Origin: Pseudomonas sp. B20(2017)
GTDB lineage: Bacteria > Pseudomonadota > Gammaproteobacteria > Pseudomonadales > Pseudomonadaceae
NCBI RefSeq assembly: GCF_002113125.1
Contig: NZ_NEJP01000005.1
Coordinates: 1 to 64,000 of the forward strand
Length of the DNA stretch: 64,000 nucleotides
Reading direction: 5' to 3'
In this document: in pieces, positions 45,747 to 55,900 of the stretch
Layout: every line of letters begins with the position of its first letter
Numbering within the stretch: the stretch's first letter is position 1
Position numbers and translations under genes: made by a program
The notes under the pieces: generated by a model
Database searches by the model: none
Told to the model about the DNA's origin: nothing
The model's input: the letters and a program-made list of their open reading frames with translations, nothing else

Positions 45747-46478
45747 TCAAGCGTCGGCCACCGCATTTTTTGGCCAGACCTCGGCGTGAGCCAGAGAAAC
45801 CAAGGCCTCGCGCACTTGTATCGGCGTATGACAAGGTGCTTGAAACGGCAGCCAGTACAGCGCCTGACCGATGCGCAGGTGCATGCCTTCGGTGTCGATC
45901 CCGGCCAGTTGCGCCGGTACGGTTTTCGGCAGACCGGCGAGGTCGACGTAATGGGCGATGGCCTTGGCGTGGTCGCTGTTCATGTGCTCGACCATGCTGA
46001 TTTCGGCCTTGCCGGCGAACGGGTTGGCCAGGGTCAGGTGATCGACCCAATGGATCGCGCCAAAACCGCCGATGTAGCGATGGCGCACCGGTTTGAGCAC
46101 CCAGAAATCGAAATCGTGGGCTTTGTGGTAATTCTGCGAATCGGGGAAATAACGGTAGTAGCGCTCGGCGGCGGCTTCGATCGCTGCGGCGTCTTCGAGT
46201 TTTTGCGCCTCGGCCAGATAGGTCAGGCGACCAACGGCTTGCACATCATCGGCCTCGCGCTCGCCCACCAGCAGCGAACATTTCGGGTCCTTCTGCAGGT
46301 TGTGGGTGTGCTGGGCGATGCGGCTGATCAGGATCAGCGGCCGGCCCTGCTCGTCCAGGCAGTAAGGAACCACGGAGCCGAACGGGAAACCGGGCATCGA
46401 TTTGGAGTGGGTCGACAATACGCCACGGTATTCCTTGAGAAGCAATTCTCGGGCATTCTTGGCCGCTTCAACGCTCAA
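45747..46478 (-). CDS. HugZ-family heme-binding/degrading protein
   Basis: A 243-residue protein: an N-terminal pyridoxamine-phosphate-oxidase-like split barrel (STHSKSMPGFPFGSVVPYCLD; PLILISRIAQHTHNL) and a C-terminal DUF2470 domain (ISMVEHMNSDHAKAIAHYVDLAG). HugZ proteins bind heme and some open it to biliverdin. No heme uptake gene is adjacent, so the role is only inferred from family. Confidence 0.85.
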   Translation of the reverse strand: MSVEAAKNARELLLKEYRGVLSTHSKSMPGFPFGSVVPYCLDEQGRPLILISRIAQHTHNLQKDPKCSLLVGEREADDVQAVGRLTYLAEAQKLEDAAAIEAAAERYYRYFPDSQNYHKAHDFDFWVLKPVRHRYIGGFGAIHWVDHLTLANPFAGKAEISMVEHMNSDHAKAIAHYVDLAGLPKTVPAQLAGIDTEGMHLRIGQALYWLPFQAPCHTPIQVREALVSLAHAEVWPKNAVADA

Positions 46479-46644
46479 TTTATGACTCCTTAAATAGAAT
46501 CCGTCGAAAAAACGGACGGGCGATCGGGATCAAGTCCCGGTTACGCCATCGGGCAATTCTCATGTGCAACCAGTCCCCGGCCGGTGCGGATCGAGAGGCG
46601 CTCTATAAGGAACACCACTCAGACCTGCTCTCGGGGGCATGCGA

Positions 46645-47403
46645 ATGCAACTCAACGACAAAGTAATCATTATCACTGGCGGTTGCCAAGGCTTGGGCCG
46701 CTCGATGGCCGAGTATTTCGCAGGCAAGGGCGCGAAGCTGGCGCTGGTCGACCTGAACCAGGAAAAACTCGATGACGCCGTCGCGGCCTGCAAGGCCAAG
46801 GGTGTCGAGGCGCGCAGCTATCTGTGCAACGTCGCCAACGAAGAGCAGGTGACGCACATGGTTGCCCAGGTCGCCGAAGACTTCGGCGCAATCCACGGCC
46901 TGATCAACAATGCCGGGATTCTGCGCGACGGCCTGCTGCTCAAGGTCAAGGACGGCGAGATGACTAAGATGAGCCTGGCCCAGTGGCAGGCGGTGATCGA
47001 TGTCAACCTGACCGGCGTGTTCCTCTGCACCCGTGAAGTCGCGGCGAAAATGGTCGAGCTGAAGAACAGCGGCGCGATCATCAACATCTCGTCGATCTCC
47101 CGCGCGGGCAACGTCGGCCAGACCAACTACTCCGCCGCCAAGGCTGGCGTCGCTGCGGCGACCGTGACCTGGGCCAAGGAGCTGGCGCGCTACGGCATTC
47201 GCGTGGCCGGCATTGCACCGGGCTTCATCGAAACCGAGATGACCCTGGGCATGAAACCCGAAGCGCTGGAGAAAATGACTTCTGGCATTCCGCTCAAGCG
47301 CATGGGCAAGCCGGAAGAGATCGCCCACTCGGCGGCGTACATCTTCGAGAACGACTACTACACCGGCCGGATTCTGGAGATGGACGGCGGGTTGCGCATT
47401 TAA
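46645..47403 (+). CDS. Short-chain dehydrogenase/reductase
   Basis: A 252-residue classical SDR: NAD(P)-binding [12 protein letters not shown] in [11 protein letters not shown], catalytic Ser in NISSISRAG and YSAAKAG with the Tyr-Lys pair. It resembles FabG-like 3-oxoacyl reductases but stands outside fatty acid synthesis genes. The ATG at 46645 is preferred to that at 46639 because GGGGG lies seven bases before it. A REP pair follows. Confidence 0.9.
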   Translation: MQLNDKVIIITGGCQGLGRSMAEYFAGKGAKLALVDLNQEKLDDAVAACKAKGVEARSYLCNVANEEQVTHMVAQVAEDFGAIHGLINNAGILRDGLLLKVKDGEMTKMSLAQWQAVIDVNLTGVFLCTREVAAKMVELKNSGAIINISSISRAGNVGQTNYSAAKAGVAAATVTWAKELARYGIRVAGIAPGFIETEMTLGMKPEALEKMTSGIPLKRMGKPEEIAHSAAYIFENDYYTGRILEMDGGLRI

Positions 47404-47418
47404 GCCCTGCCACAAACT

Positions 47419-47510
47419 CTGTGGGAGCGAGCTTGCTCGCGATAGCGGTACAACAGTCACCATCAATAGTGAATGTCATGGCCTTATCGCGAGCAAGCTC
47501 GCTCCCACAG
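47419..47510. repeat. REP pair (REPIN)
   Basis: Standard inverted copies between the convergent SDR and apbC genes. This is close to the junction between the two blocks that are far apart in P. aeruginosa. Confidence 0.9.
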
Positions 47511-47532
47511 TTTTTTTAGCGCCGCGGCAAAA

Positions 47533-48627
47533 TCAATCGTCGCTGATGGTGATGTTCGGCATCGCCGGCGAGGCTGCTTCCTGCAATACGATCCGCGCGC
47601 CGACATGGCGAGCCAGTTCCTGGTAAACCATGGCGATCTGGCTGTCCGGCTCGGAAATCACCGTCGGTTTGCCGCCATCGGCCTGTTCGCGGATCAGCAT
47701 CGACAGCGGCAACGAGGCCAGCAGCTCGACGCCGAACTGGGTCGCCAGCTTCTCGCCACCGCCCTCACCGAACAGATGCTCGGCATGACCGCAGTTCGAG
47801 CAGATGTGCACGGCCATGTTTTCCACCACGCCCAGCACCGGAATGTTGACCTTGCGGAACATCTCCACGCCCTTGCGCGCGTCGAGCAGCGCCAGATCCT
47901 GCGGTGTGGTGACGATCACGGCGCCAGCCACCGGGACTTTCTGCGCCAGGGTCAGCTGGATGTCGCCAGTGCCTGGCGGCATGTCGATCACCAGATAGTC
48001 CAGGTCGCCCCACGCCGTTTGCGTGACCAGTTGCAGCAGCGCGCCGGACACCATCGGCCCACGCCAGACCATCGGCGTGTTGTCGTCGGTCAGGAACGCC
48101 ATCGACATCACTTCCACCCCATGGGCCTGCAGCGGCACGAACCATTTCTGATCCTTGACCTGCGGACGGGTGCCCTCGGGGATGCCGAACATGATGCCCT
48201 GGCTCGGGCCGTAGATGTCGGCGTCGAGAATCCCGACCTTCGCACCTTCGCGAGCCAATGCCAGCGCCAGGTTCGCGGCGGTGGTGGATTTGCCCACACC
48301 GCCCTTGCCCGACGCCACGGCGACCACGTTCTTGACGTTGGCCAGCCCCGGAATCTGCGCCTGGGCCTTGTGCGCGGCGATCACGCTGTTGACCTCGACC
48401 TTGGCAGTCACCACGCCGTCGAGGTTTTCGATGGCCAGTTGCAGCAATTGCGCCCAGCCGCTCTTGAACAGACCGGCGGCATAACCGATTTCCAGCTGCA
48501 CGCTAACGCGATCGCCGGTGATTTCGATGTTGCGCACGCAACCGGCGCTGACCGGATCCTGGTTCAGATAAGGGTCGGTGTATTGGCTGAGGACGGCTTC
48601 CACCGCTGCGCGAGTGACGGCGCTCAT
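47533..48627 (-). CDS. apbC: Iron-sulfur cluster carrier ATPase ApbC/Mrp
   Basis: A 364-residue Mrp-type P-loop ATPase that carries Fe-S clusters to apo-proteins. An N-terminal DUF59-like domain ([16 protein letters not shown]) is followed by the deviant Walker [26 protein letters not shown], and the cluster-binding C-x-x-C in [17 protein letters not shown]. The start at MSAVTR (48627) is used. It is divergent from metG, as from memory in P. aeruginosa PA3481-PA3482. Confidence 0.95.
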   Translation of the reverse strand: MSAVTRAAVEAVLSQYTDPYLNQDPVSAGCVRNIEITGDRVSVQLEIGYAAGLFKSGWAQLLQLAIENLDGVVTAKVEVNSVIAAHKAQAQIPGLANVKNVVAVASGKGGVGKSTTAANLALALAREGAKVGILDADIYGPSQGIMFGIPEGTRPQVKDQKWFVPLQAHGVEVMSMAFLTDDNTPMVWRGPMVSGALLQLVTQTAWGDLDYLVIDMPPGTGDIQLTLAQKVPVAGAVIVTTPQDLALLDARKGVEMFRKVNIPVLGVVENMAVHICSNCGHAEHLFGEGGGEKLATQFGVELLASLPLSMLIREQADGGKPTVISEPDSQIAMVYQELARHVGARIVLQEAASPAMPNITISDD

Positions 48628-48782
48628 GGGCAACTCCGATAACAAGACTGAGAAAAGATGGCGGGTATCCTACCCCTTCTGTCCTCCGCACGGCATGTCC
48701 GGCAACGATTTGCAGAGGTGAAATATCTTTCCCGGCGCTTTATAGTGGCCGACCTCCGTTTCATCAAGTAGCGAAGCCCCAC

Positions 48783-50834
48783 ATGTCCGAACCACGCAAG
48801 ATTCTCGTCACCAGCGCCCTGCCCTACGCCAACGGTTCGATCCACCTTGGCCATATGCTGGAATACATCCAGACCGATATGTGGGTGCGCTTCCAGAAGC
48901 ATCGCGGCAATCAGTGCATTTATGTCTGCGCCGACGACGCCCACGGTTCGGCGATCATGCTGCGCGCGGAAAAGGAAGGCATCACCCCGGAACAACTGAT
49001 CGCCAACGTCCAGGCTGAACACAGCGCCGACTTTGCCGACTTCCTGGTGGACTTCGACAATTTCCACTCCACTCACGCCGAAGAAAATCGTGAGCTGTCG
49101 AGCCAGATCTACCTGAAGCTGCGTGACGCCGGGCACATCGCCCAACGTTCGATCACCCAGTATTTCGACCCGGAAAAGAAAATGTTCCTGGCCGACCGCT
49201 TCATCAAGGGCACCTGCCCGAAATGCGGCACCGAAGACCAGTACGGCGACAACTGCGAAAAATGCGGTGCGACCTACGCGCCGACCGACCTGAAGGATCC
49301 GAAGTCGGCGATCTCCGGCGCCACCCCGGTGCTCAAGGATTCCCAGCACTTCTTCTTCAAGCTGCCGGACTTCCAGGAAATGCTGCAGGCCTGGACTCGC
49401 AGCGGCACCCTGCAGGACGCCGTGGCCAACAAGATCGCCGAATGGCTGGACGCCGGCCTGCAACAGTGGGATATCTCCCGCGATGCGCCGTACTTCGGCT
49501 TCGAGATCCCCGGCGAGCCGGGCAAGTATTTCTACGTGTGGCTGGACGCGCCGATCGGCTACATGGCCAGCTTCAAGAACCTCTGCAACCGCACGCCGGA
49601 GCTGGACTTCGACGCGTTCTGGGGCAAGGACTCCACCGCCGAGCTTTATCACTTCATCGGCAAGGACATCGTCAACTTCCACGCCCTGTTCTGGCCGGCA
49701 ATGCTTGAAGGCGCGGGTTTCCGCAAGCCGACCGGGATCAACGTGCACGGCTACCTGACCGTCAACGGTCAGAAGATGTCCAAGTCCCGCGGCACCTTCA
49801 TCAAGGCCCGTACCTACCTGGATCACCTGTCGCCGGAATACCTGCGCTACTACTACGCGGCCAAGCTGGGCCGTGGCGTGGACGACCTCGACCTGAACCT
49901 CGAAGACTTCGTGCAGAAGGTCAACTCCGACCTGGTCGGCAAAGTCGTGAACATCGCCAGCCGTTGCGCCGGTTTCATCCAGAAGGGCAACGCCGGTCTG
50001 CTGGTGGACACCAACGCCGCACCGGAACTGACCGAAGCATTCCTGGCTGCCGCGCCGAGCATCGCCGACGCCTATGAAGCCCGCGACTTCGCCCGTGCCA
50101 TGCGCGAAACCATGGCTTTGGCCGACCGCGCCAACGCCTGGATCGCCGACAAGGCGCCATGGTCGCTGAACAAGCAGGAAGGCAAGCAGGATGAAGTCCA
50201 GGCGGTCTGCGCCACGGCGATCAACCTGTTCCGTCAGTTGGTGATCTTCCTCAAACCGGTGCTGCCAGTGCTGGCCGCCGATGCCGAGGCGTTCCTCAAC
50301 GTCGCTCCGCTGACCTGGAACGACCACACCACGCTGCTGGCCAACCACCAGTTGAACGAATTCAAACCGTTGATGACCCGCATCGACCCGGTAAAAGTGC
50401 AAGCCATGACCGACGCCTCGAAAGAAGACCTGACCGCCAGCCAGACCGACACCGGCGCCGCCGCGCCTGCCGGCAACGGCGAGCTGGCCAAGGATCCGCT
50501 GTCGCCGGAAATCGACTTCGATACCTTTGCCGCCGTCGACCTGCGCGTCGCGCTGATCGTCAAGGCCGAACACGTTGAAGGGGCGGACAAGCTGCTGCGT
50601 CTGACCCTGGATATCGGTGACGAACAACGCAACGTGTTCTCCGGGATCAAGAGCGCTTACCCGGATCCGTCCAAGCTCGACGGTCGCCTGACCATGATGA
50701 TCGCCAACCTCAAGCCACGGAAAATGAAGTTCGGCATTTCCGAAGGCATGGTGATGGCAGCCGGCCCTGGCGGTGAAGAAATCTACCTGCTGAGTCCGGA
50801 CAGCGGCGCCAAGCCGGGTCAGCGCATCAAGTAA
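48783..50834 (+). CDS. metG: Methionyl-tRNA synthetase
   Basis: A 683-residue class I synthetase charging tRNA-Met. The HIGH-type motif is HLGH ([12 protein letters not shown]), KMSKS is in [10 protein letters not shown], and a zinc knuckle is formed by CPKCG and CEKCG (~146-162). The anticodon-binding helical domain is followed by a linker rich in Ala/Gly and a C-terminal Trbp111-type tRNA-binding dimer domain ([20 protein letters not shown]). A large frame on the opposite strand is only its shadow. Confidence 0.98.
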   Translation: MSEPRKILVTSALPYANGSIHLGHMLEYIQTDMWVRFQKHRGNQCIYVCADDAHGSAIMLRAEKEGITPEQLIANVQAEHSADFADFLVDFDNFHSTHAEENRELSSQIYLKLRDAGHIAQRSITQYFDPEKKMFLADRFIKGTCPKCGTEDQYGDNCEKCGATYAPTDLKDPKSAISGATPVLKDSQHFFFKLPDFQEMLQAWTRSGTLQDAVANKIAEWLDAGLQQWDISRDAPYFGFEIPGEPGKYFYVWLDAPIGYMASFKNLCNRTPELDFDAFWGKDSTAELYHFIGKDIVNFHALFWPAMLEGAGFRKPTGINVHGYLTVNGQKMSKSRGTFIKARTYLDHLSPEYLRYYYAAKLGRGVDDLDLNLEDFVQKVNSDLVGKVVNIASRCAGFIQKGNAGLLVDTNAAPELTEAFLAAAPSIADAYEARDFARAMRETMALADRANAWIADKAPWSLNKQEGKQDEVQAVCATAINLFRQLVIFLKPVLPVLAADAEAFLNVAPLTWNDHTTLLANHQLNEFKPLMTRIDPVKVQAMTDASKEDLTASQTDTGAAAPAGNGELAKDPLSPEIDFDTFAAVDLRVALIVKAEHVEGADKLLRLTLDIGDEQRNVFSGIKSAYPDPSKLDGRLTMMIANLKPRKMKFGISEGMVMAAGPGGEEIYLLSPDSGAKPGQRIK

Positions 50835-50850
50835 GGTTCTGCCCAGATCG

Positions 50851-50883
50851 ATCCCACAGGCGTGCTCCGTGCGCCTGTGGGAT
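50851..50883 (+). terminator. metG terminator
   Basis: ATCCCACAGGCG-n9-CGCCTGTGGGAT followed by a T-run (ttttt). Confidence 0.92.
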
Positions 50884-50965
50884 TTTTCATATCTGGCCCG
50901 CGCTCCACGGCTGCCGGATAATGCCTAACCTTAAGTGATACACGCCCGTTCCTGCCGGCAGAACC

Positions 50966-51535
50966 ATGACCGAACTCGTGCTTACGCTCTTCAGTGCTGC
51001 GCTGATCAACAACTTCGTGTTGCACTGGCCGCTGGGCGTCGATCCGCTGTTGGCGGGCGAACGCCGCCAAGTCCACGCACTGGGGCTGGCAACGCTGTGT
51101 CTGATGCTGATTGTCGGCGTGGCGGGTTATGCGATCTGGCATTGGCTGCTGGTGCCGTTGCAACTGGAATTCCTGCGCCTGTTTGTGTTTCTGCCGTTGA
51201 GCGTCCTGCTGATCGCGCCGTTGTTGAAACTGCTCGTGCGTTGGCAGCCCACGCTGCCATTCGATGGCTTGTGGCCGTTGCTGCTGGGCAATGCCGGCGT
51301 ACTGGGCCTGACGCTGATTAACACGCAAGCGGACAAAGGCCTGTTTCATTCGATTGCGCTGAGCCTTGGCGCCGGCCTGGGTTTCTGGCTGGTGTTGAGC
51401 CTGTTCAGCGATTTGCGTGAGCGCACGGCCGACAACGACATTCCCCTGCCCTTTCGTGGCTTGCCGATCCTGTTGATCGGCGCCGGACTGATGGCCGTGG
51501 CTTTTCTCGGATTCAGTGGACTGATCAAAACATGA
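50966..51535 (+). CDS. rsxA: Ion-translocating oxidoreductase subunit RsxA
   Basis: A 189-residue, six-helix inner-membrane subunit of the RnfABCDGE/Rsx complex. The start [19 protein letters not shown] carries the conserved NNFVL; the C-terminal half ends with [21 protein letters not shown]. In enterics Rsx reduces the SoxR cluster; Rnf couples ferredoxin:NAD oxidoreduction to ion pumping. Its stop overlaps the rsxB start (ATGA). Confidence 0.92.
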   Translation: MTELVLTLFSAALINNFVLHWPLGVDPLLAGERRQVHALGLATLCLMLIVGVAGYAIWHWLLVPLQLEFLRLFVFLPLSVLLIAPLLKLLVRWQPTLPFDGLWPLLLGNAGVLGLTLINTQADKGLFHSIALSLGAGLGFWLVLSLFSDLRERTADNDIPLPFRGLPILLIGAGLMAVAFLGFSGLIKT

Positions 51536-52746
51536 GTCTGATTCAACGCATCGATGCCCTGCTACCGCAGACCCAATGCGGCAAATGCGGCCATCCCGGA
51601 TGCAAACCCTACGCTGAAGGCATTGCCGACGGCGAGCCGATCAACAAGTGCCCGCCGGGTGGTGACGAAACCATCGCGGCGCTGGCCGAGCTGTTGAAAA
51701 TCCCGGTGCTCGAACTGGACATCAGCCGTGGTTCGGCGCCGCCGCAAGTGGCGTTCATCCGCGAGGCCGAATGCATCGGCTGCACCAAGTGTATTCAGGC
51801 CTGCCCGATCGACGCGATTGTCGGCGCAGCGAAGCTGATGCACACCGTCATCATCGACGAATGCACCGGATGCGATCTGTGCGTGGCACCCTGCCCGGTC
51901 GATTGCATCGAGATGCATCCGCTGCCGCTGGGGATCCTGCCGGTAGTCGGTGGTCTGGCCGCCAGCCTTGAAGAACAGCAGGCCCGCGCAGCCAAACGCG
52001 ATCACGCCCGCAAGCGCTTTGAACGGCGCAATGCTCGTCTGCAACGCGAAGAACAGCAGAAACAGGCCGAACGCGAAGCCCGGGCGCAGCGCGCGGCACA
52101 GGTCGAAGTCGCCGCCACCACGCTCGATCCGGTGCAGGCGGCGCTGGAACGGGTGCGCGCGCAAAAAGCCGCGACCGCCGACGCCGCGCTGAAAAAAGCC
52201 AAGATCGATGTGGCCATGAGTCGGGCGCAATTGAACAAGTCGCTCAAGGCATTCGGTCATCCGCCGACCTTCGATCAACAATCGCAGCTGATTGTCCTGC
52301 AGCAGCAATTCGAAGCCGCCGAGCGGGCACTGGCGAAGCTGGAAAGCAGCGCGGCATCTGCGCCGGTTGTAGCAGCCCCGGCAAAGGACGCCGATCTGAA
52401 ACGGGCGAAGATCCAGTTGGCAATGCGCCGCGCCGAGCTGAAAAAGGCGCAAACCGCAGAGGCCCCGCCAACCGAGATCGCCTTACTGGAACAATCGCTG
52501 CGTGACGCCGAACAGGCGCTGCACAGCGCCGAAGCCGCCAGCGATCAACCGGCACCGGAGCTTGTGCGCGTCGAGAAACGCCCGATCGACGACCGGCTTC
52601 GCCAACTGAAAACCGAACTGGCCTACGCTCGCGCCGACCTGAACAAGCTGCAACGGCGCGACGGCACGCCCGCCGACATCCTCGAAAAGGCCCGCGCCCG
52701 CCTGCAAGAAGCAGAGCGGCAGGTACAAGCCCATGTCGTCCATTGA
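51532..52746 (+). CDS. rsxB: RsxB with C-terminal RsxC-like coiled-coil extension, no membrane anchor
   Basis: A 404-residue protein. Residues 1-125 are a standard RsxB iron-sulfur part: C16/C19/C24/C40 for one [4Fe-4S] and two ferredoxin sets, C81/84/87/91 and C111/114/117/121. Two features are unusual. The N-terminal transmembrane helix of about 25-30 residues found in E. coli RsxB is missing; the protein starts at [19 protein letters not shown]. And residues ~145-404 form a charged Ala/Lys/Arg/Gln-rich coiled coil with three related units ([52 protein letters not shown]). Such tails normally end RsxC. No rsxC gene lies in the operon; rsxD starts 14 bp inside this gene's end. Confidence 0.88.
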   Translation: MSLIQRIDALLPQTQCGKCGHPGCKPYAEGIADGEPINKCPPGGDETIAALAELLKIPVLELDISRGSAPPQVAFIREAECIGCTKCIQACPIDAIVGAAKLMHTVIIDECTGCDLCVAPCPVDCIEMHPLPLGILPVVGGLAASLEEQQARAAKRDHARKRFERRNARLQREEQQKQAEREARAQRAAQVEVAATTLDPVQAALERVRAQKAATADAALKKAKIDVAMSRAQLNKSLKAFGHPPTFDQQSQLIVLQQQFEAAERALAKLESSAASAPVVAAPAKDADLKRAKIQLAMRRAELKKAQTAEAPPTEIALLEQSLRDAEQALHSAEAASDQPAPELVRVEKRPIDDRLRQLKTELAYARADLNKLQRRDGTPADILEKARARLQEAERQVQAHVVH

Positions 52747-53716
52747 AACCAGAGACGAGCGCCTGCAACAGGCAATGAAGCTGGTTTTGCTGGCGACATT
52801 GCCGGGATTACTGGCGTTGTTCTGGTTTTACGGTTGGGGCGTGTTGATCAACCTGATCCTGTCCGTCATCACAGCTTTGGGCGTTGAAGCCGCCGTGATA
52901 CAGCTGCGTCGGCAGCCGCTTCAAGCCACATTGACCGATGGCAGCGCGGTGGTCAGCGCCACGCTGCTGGCAATTGCCCTGCCGCCTTACTGCCCTTGGT
53001 GGCTGACGGTCACGGCGATCGCCTCGGGCCTGCTACTGGGCAAACATCTTTACGGTGGTGTTGGCCGAAATCCATTTAATCCGGCCATGCTCGGCTTCGC
53101 GCTGGCCATGGTGATGTTCCCGCAACCGATGACCCATTGGCCGGCCCATGGCCTGGATCTGACGGCAGCTTTTAGCCAGGTGTTCAATCTGGGCGCGCAA
53201 CCGGATGCGTGGGTTCAGGCCACCGCGCTGGACAGTCTGCGCATCAATAAAAGCCTGACCATGGACGAACTGTTTGCCGGCAATCCGGCATTCGGTCGTT
53301 TTGGCGGGCACGGCGCTGAGCGGGTGAACCTGGCGTTCCTCGCCGGTGGGCTGTTCCTGTTGCAGCGTCGGGTGTTTGGCTGGCACGCGCCGGTCGGCAT
53401 GCTCGCCAGCCTGTTCGTGATCAGCCTGTTGTGCTGGAACGGTTCGGGGTCCGACTCCCACGGCTCGCCACTGTTTCACCTGCTGAGCGGCGCGACCATG
53501 CTGGGGGCGTTCTTCATCGTTACTGAACCGGTGTCGGGGGCAAAAAGTCCGCTCGCCCGCCTGCTGTTCGGTGTCGGCGTGGGGTTGCTGACTTACGTGA
53601 TTCGCACCTGGGGCGGTTACCCCGACGGCGTGGCGTTTGCGGTGCTGTTGATGAACCTGTGCGTGCCGGCGCTGGAGCGCTTCGCGATGGCCCGTCAGGC
53701 GCAGGTGACACCATGA
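52733..53716 (+). CDS. rsxD: Ion-translocating oxidoreductase subunit RsxD
   Basis: A 327-residue inner-membrane flavoprotein with about nine helices. Family segments include [21 protein letters not shown] and [20 protein letters not shown]. The covalent FMN site, normally S/T-G-A-T-P-L near the middle of the periplasmic loop, reads [10 protein letters not shown] around Thr164: the Thr remains but the preceding residues differ. Start overlaps rsxB by 14 bp and stop overlaps rsxG (ATGA), so it is a tightly coupled operon. Confidence 0.9.
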   Translation: MSSIETRDERLQQAMKLVLLATLPGLLALFWFYGWGVLINLILSVITALGVEAAVIQLRRQPLQATLTDGSAVVSATLLAIALPPYCPWWLTVTAIASGLLLGKHLYGGVGRNPFNPAMLGFALAMVMFPQPMTHWPAHGLDLTAAFSQVFNLGAQPDAWVQATALDSLRINKSLTMDELFAGNPAFGRFGGHGAERVNLAFLAGGLFLLQRRVFGWHAPVGMLASLFVISLLCWNGSGSDSHGSPLFHLLSGATMLGAFFIVTEPVSGAKSPLARLLFGVGVGLLTYVIRTWGGYPDGVAFAVLLMNLCVPALERFAMARQAQVTP

Positions 53717-54318
53717 ACCGAACGAACAGCCTGATCACACTGGCGTTGATTACCGCGCTGGGCATCGGCGTGACGTGGCTGGTGCAACGCAGCAACGCAC
53801 CGCAGATTGCCGCCGAACAGCGTCTGCTTGAGAGTCGTAAATTGCTGGACGTGCTGCCGGTCGACGCTTACGACAATCAGCCGCTCGAACAACCTCTGAC
53901 GCTGACCGACATCAACCTGAGCCATAGTCAGCTACTGGACGGTTATCGGGCGACCAAAGGCAGCCAGTCCGTGGCGATCCTGCTGCGCAGCCAGACCCAA
54001 GGTTATGCCGGCAATATCGAGTTGCTGATTGCCATCGACGCCAACGGCCGACTGCTCGGTGTCAAAAACCTTGAGCAAAACGAAACGCCTTCGCTGGGTG
54101 GACATATCGGCGACTGGCCAAATAGCTGGCTTCAGACCTTTAGCGGAAAATCGAGCAACCAACCGACGGACGCCGGGTGGGCCTTGAAGAAGGATCAGGG
54201 GCAATTCGACCAGATCGCTGGCGCAACCATTACGTCTCGCGCGGCCATCAATGCCATCCACGATGCCCTGCGTTACTTCGATGAACACCGGACGACCCTG
54301 CTCGGGAGCGCGCCATGA
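53713..54318 (+). CDS. rsxG: Ion-translocating oxidoreductase subunit RsxG
   Basis: A 201-residue periplasmic flavoprotein held by one N-terminal helix (LITLALITALGIGVTWLV). It has NETPSLGGHIG and the FMN attachment motif AGATITSRA with Thr172, where ApbE links FMN. It passes electrons within the Rsx complex. Start and stop overlap neighbours by 4 bp each. Confidence 0.92.
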   Translation: MNRTNSLITLALITALGIGVTWLVQRSNAPQIAAEQRLLESRKLLDVLPVDAYDNQPLEQPLTLTDINLSHSQLLDGYRATKGSQSVAILLRSQTQGYAGNIELLIAIDANGRLLGVKNLEQNETPSLGGHIGDWPNSWLQTFSGKSSNQPTDAGWALKKDQGQFDQIAGATITSRAAINAIHDALRYFDEHRTTLLGSAP

Positions 54319-54896
54319 ACACGTCAGCGACACTGTCGAACTCGATGATGCTGGTGCTGTTGATCGGTGCCACCGACTCTGTGGCGGGCGCGCTGGCGAC
54401 TCTGATGATGTTCACCGTTGTCGTGGGCGTTTACGGTTTGTGCATGACACCGCTGCGCTCGCGCCTGAGCAGCGAGAGCCTGTTGCCGGTCAGCCTGGTG
54501 CTGACCGCGACCCTGGCGGGCTGCGCCGATATTGTTCTGCAACGCAGTGCGCTGCAGTGGCATCAACTGATCAGTCTTTATGCCGGGTTGATTGCCTTGC
54601 AATGCGTCGTGCTGGAGCACAATGGCTTTTTTCGCCAGCCTGTCCGTAAGCGGCTGAAACTGTGCGGCCTGTTTGCAGCGCTGGTGATCGTGCTCGCGGT
54701 GTTGCGTGAACTGATCGGTCAGGGCAGCATCGGCCATCATTTGTCGGAACATTGGCAAGGTTTGATTCTGTTCGGCGACGGCCTGCATTTCGCGACGCTG
54801 GCGCCCGGCGCCTTCATATTGCTTGGACTATTACTGGCCGCCCGTCAGGCCTGGACTCGCCCCTGCGACCTACCCGAGGAAACGCATCACCCATGA
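54315..54896 (+). CDS. rsxE: Ion-translocating oxidoreductase subunit RsxE
   Basis: A 193-residue inner-membrane subunit with six helices, structurally related to RsxA in inverted orientation (LGLCMTPLR-like loop; ALVIVLAVLRELIGQGSIG). The N-terminal portion that usually carries NPVFVQVLGLCP appears shortened or divergent: the protein opens at MNTSATLSNSMMLVLLIGATDS. The stop overlaps nth. Confidence 0.85.
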   Translation: MNTSATLSNSMMLVLLIGATDSVAGALATLMMFTVVVGVYGLCMTPLRSRLSSESLLPVSLVLTATLAGCADIVLQRSALQWHQLISLYAGLIALQCVVLEHNGFFRQPVRKRLKLCGLFAALVIVLAVLRELIGQGSIGHHLSEHWQGLILFGDGLHFATLAPGAFILLGLLLAARQAWTRPCDLPEETHHP

Positions 54897-55531
54897 ATGC
54901 CGCAAAACGACTGGAGATCTTCCGCAGGCTTCACGAGGACAACCCCGAGCCCAAGACCGAATTGGCCTACTCCTCGCCTTTTGAACTGTTGATTGCGGTG
55001 ATTCTGTCCGCGCAATCGACAGACGTCGGAGTGAACAAGGCGACGGCAAAGCTGTTCCCTGTGGCCAATACGCCAGCGGCCATTCATGCGTTGGGCGTCG
55101 AAGGTCTGTCCGAGTACATCAAGACTATCGGCCTCTATAACAGCAAGGCCAAAAACGTGATCGAGACCTGTCGCATGCTGGTCGAGTTGCACAATGGCGA
55201 AGTCCCGCAGACGCGCGAAGAACTGGAGGCATTGCCTGGCGTAGGCCGCAAGACCGCCAACGTCGTGCTCAATACCGCTTTTCGCCAATTGACCATGGCC
55301 GTGGACACCCACATTTTTCGGGTCAGCAACCGCACCGGCATTGCACCGGGTAAAAATGTGGTCGAAGTGGAAATGAAGCTGATGAAGTTTGTGCCGAAGG
55401 AATATCTGCTCGATTCGCATCACTGGCTCATTCTTCACGGGCGCTACGTGTGTCTGGCACGCAAACCCCGTTGCGGCAGCTGTCGGATCGAAGATCTGTG
55501 CGATTACAAGCACAAAACTTCTGACGATTGA
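54893..55531 (+). CDS. nth: Endonuclease III
   Basis: A 212-residue DNA glycosylase/AP lyase removing oxidised pyrimidines. The HhH motif LPGVGRKTANVVL includes the catalytic Lys (K120), the Asp lies in VDTHIFR (D138), and the [4Fe-4S] cluster uses C187-x6-C194-x2-C197-x5-C203. It overlaps the rsxE stop by 4 bp; the rsx-nth link is conserved in gamma-proteobacteria. Confidence 0.97.
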   Translation: MNAAKRLEIFRRLHEDNPEPKTELAYSSPFELLIAVILSAQSTDVGVNKATAKLFPVANTPAAIHALGVEGLSEYIKTIGLYNSKAKNVIETCRMLVELHNGEVPQTREELEALPGVGRKTANVVLNTAFRQLTMAVDTHIFRVSNRTGIAPGKNVVEVEMKLMKFVPKEYLLDSHHWLILHGRYVCLARKPRCGSCRIEDLCDYKHKTSDD

Positions 55532-55638
55532 GCGGCTATTGGTTTTATTGATTTATCGATTGAAAAAATCTTTTTTACCATCTGCTGGAATATCGATATA
55601 AGGAGCGCCAAAGGCAGTCTTAGCCTGGAGTTGACCTT

Positions 55639-55812
55639 ATGAGCACCAGCAAAGAGCAAGTGGATGTAGAAGACGATTTCGTCGCAGAAGCTGACGACGA
55701 ACCGGTAGTCGAAGTTGCCAAGACCAACCTGAGCAAACGTCGCACCATCGACAATCTGCTTGAGGAGCGGCGACTGCAGAAGCAATTGGCCGATTACGAT
55801 TTTGATCTCTGA
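55639..55812 (+). CDS. Small acidic conserved protein (57 aa)
   Basis: A 57-residue protein opening MSTSKEQVDVEDDF, with an acidic first half and a basic/charged helical second half (SKRRTIDNLLEERRLQKQL) ending ADYDFDL. It is preceded by a purine-rich GGAG further upstream (tggagttgacctt) and followed at once by a terminator. A similar small protein, as I recall, follows nth in P. aeruginosa (PA3496), but its function is unknown. Confidence 0.75.
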   Translation: MSTSKEQVDVEDDFVAEADDEPVVEVAKTNLSKRRTIDNLLEERRLQKQLADYDFDL

Positions 55813-55818
55813 CATTTG

Positions 55819-55843
55819 AAAGCCTCCCGAAACGGAGGCTTTT
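55819..55843 (+). terminator. Terminator after the small acidic gene
   Basis: AAAGCCTCC-cgaaac-GGAGGCTTTT immediately after the stop at 55812. Confidence 0.85.
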
Positions 55844-55900
55844 CACTTTCTGCCGCAAGCTGATTTCCGATCTGCCCTTGCCCCGTCAGCGCCCGAGCGA

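Noticed and set aside
48624..50627. 667-codon open frame on the minus strand opposite metG
   Set aside because: It mirrors metG, which has all synthetase motifs. The antisense product is a Gly/Val/Arg/Gln-rich sequence without domains, as expected from GC-rich reverse frames.
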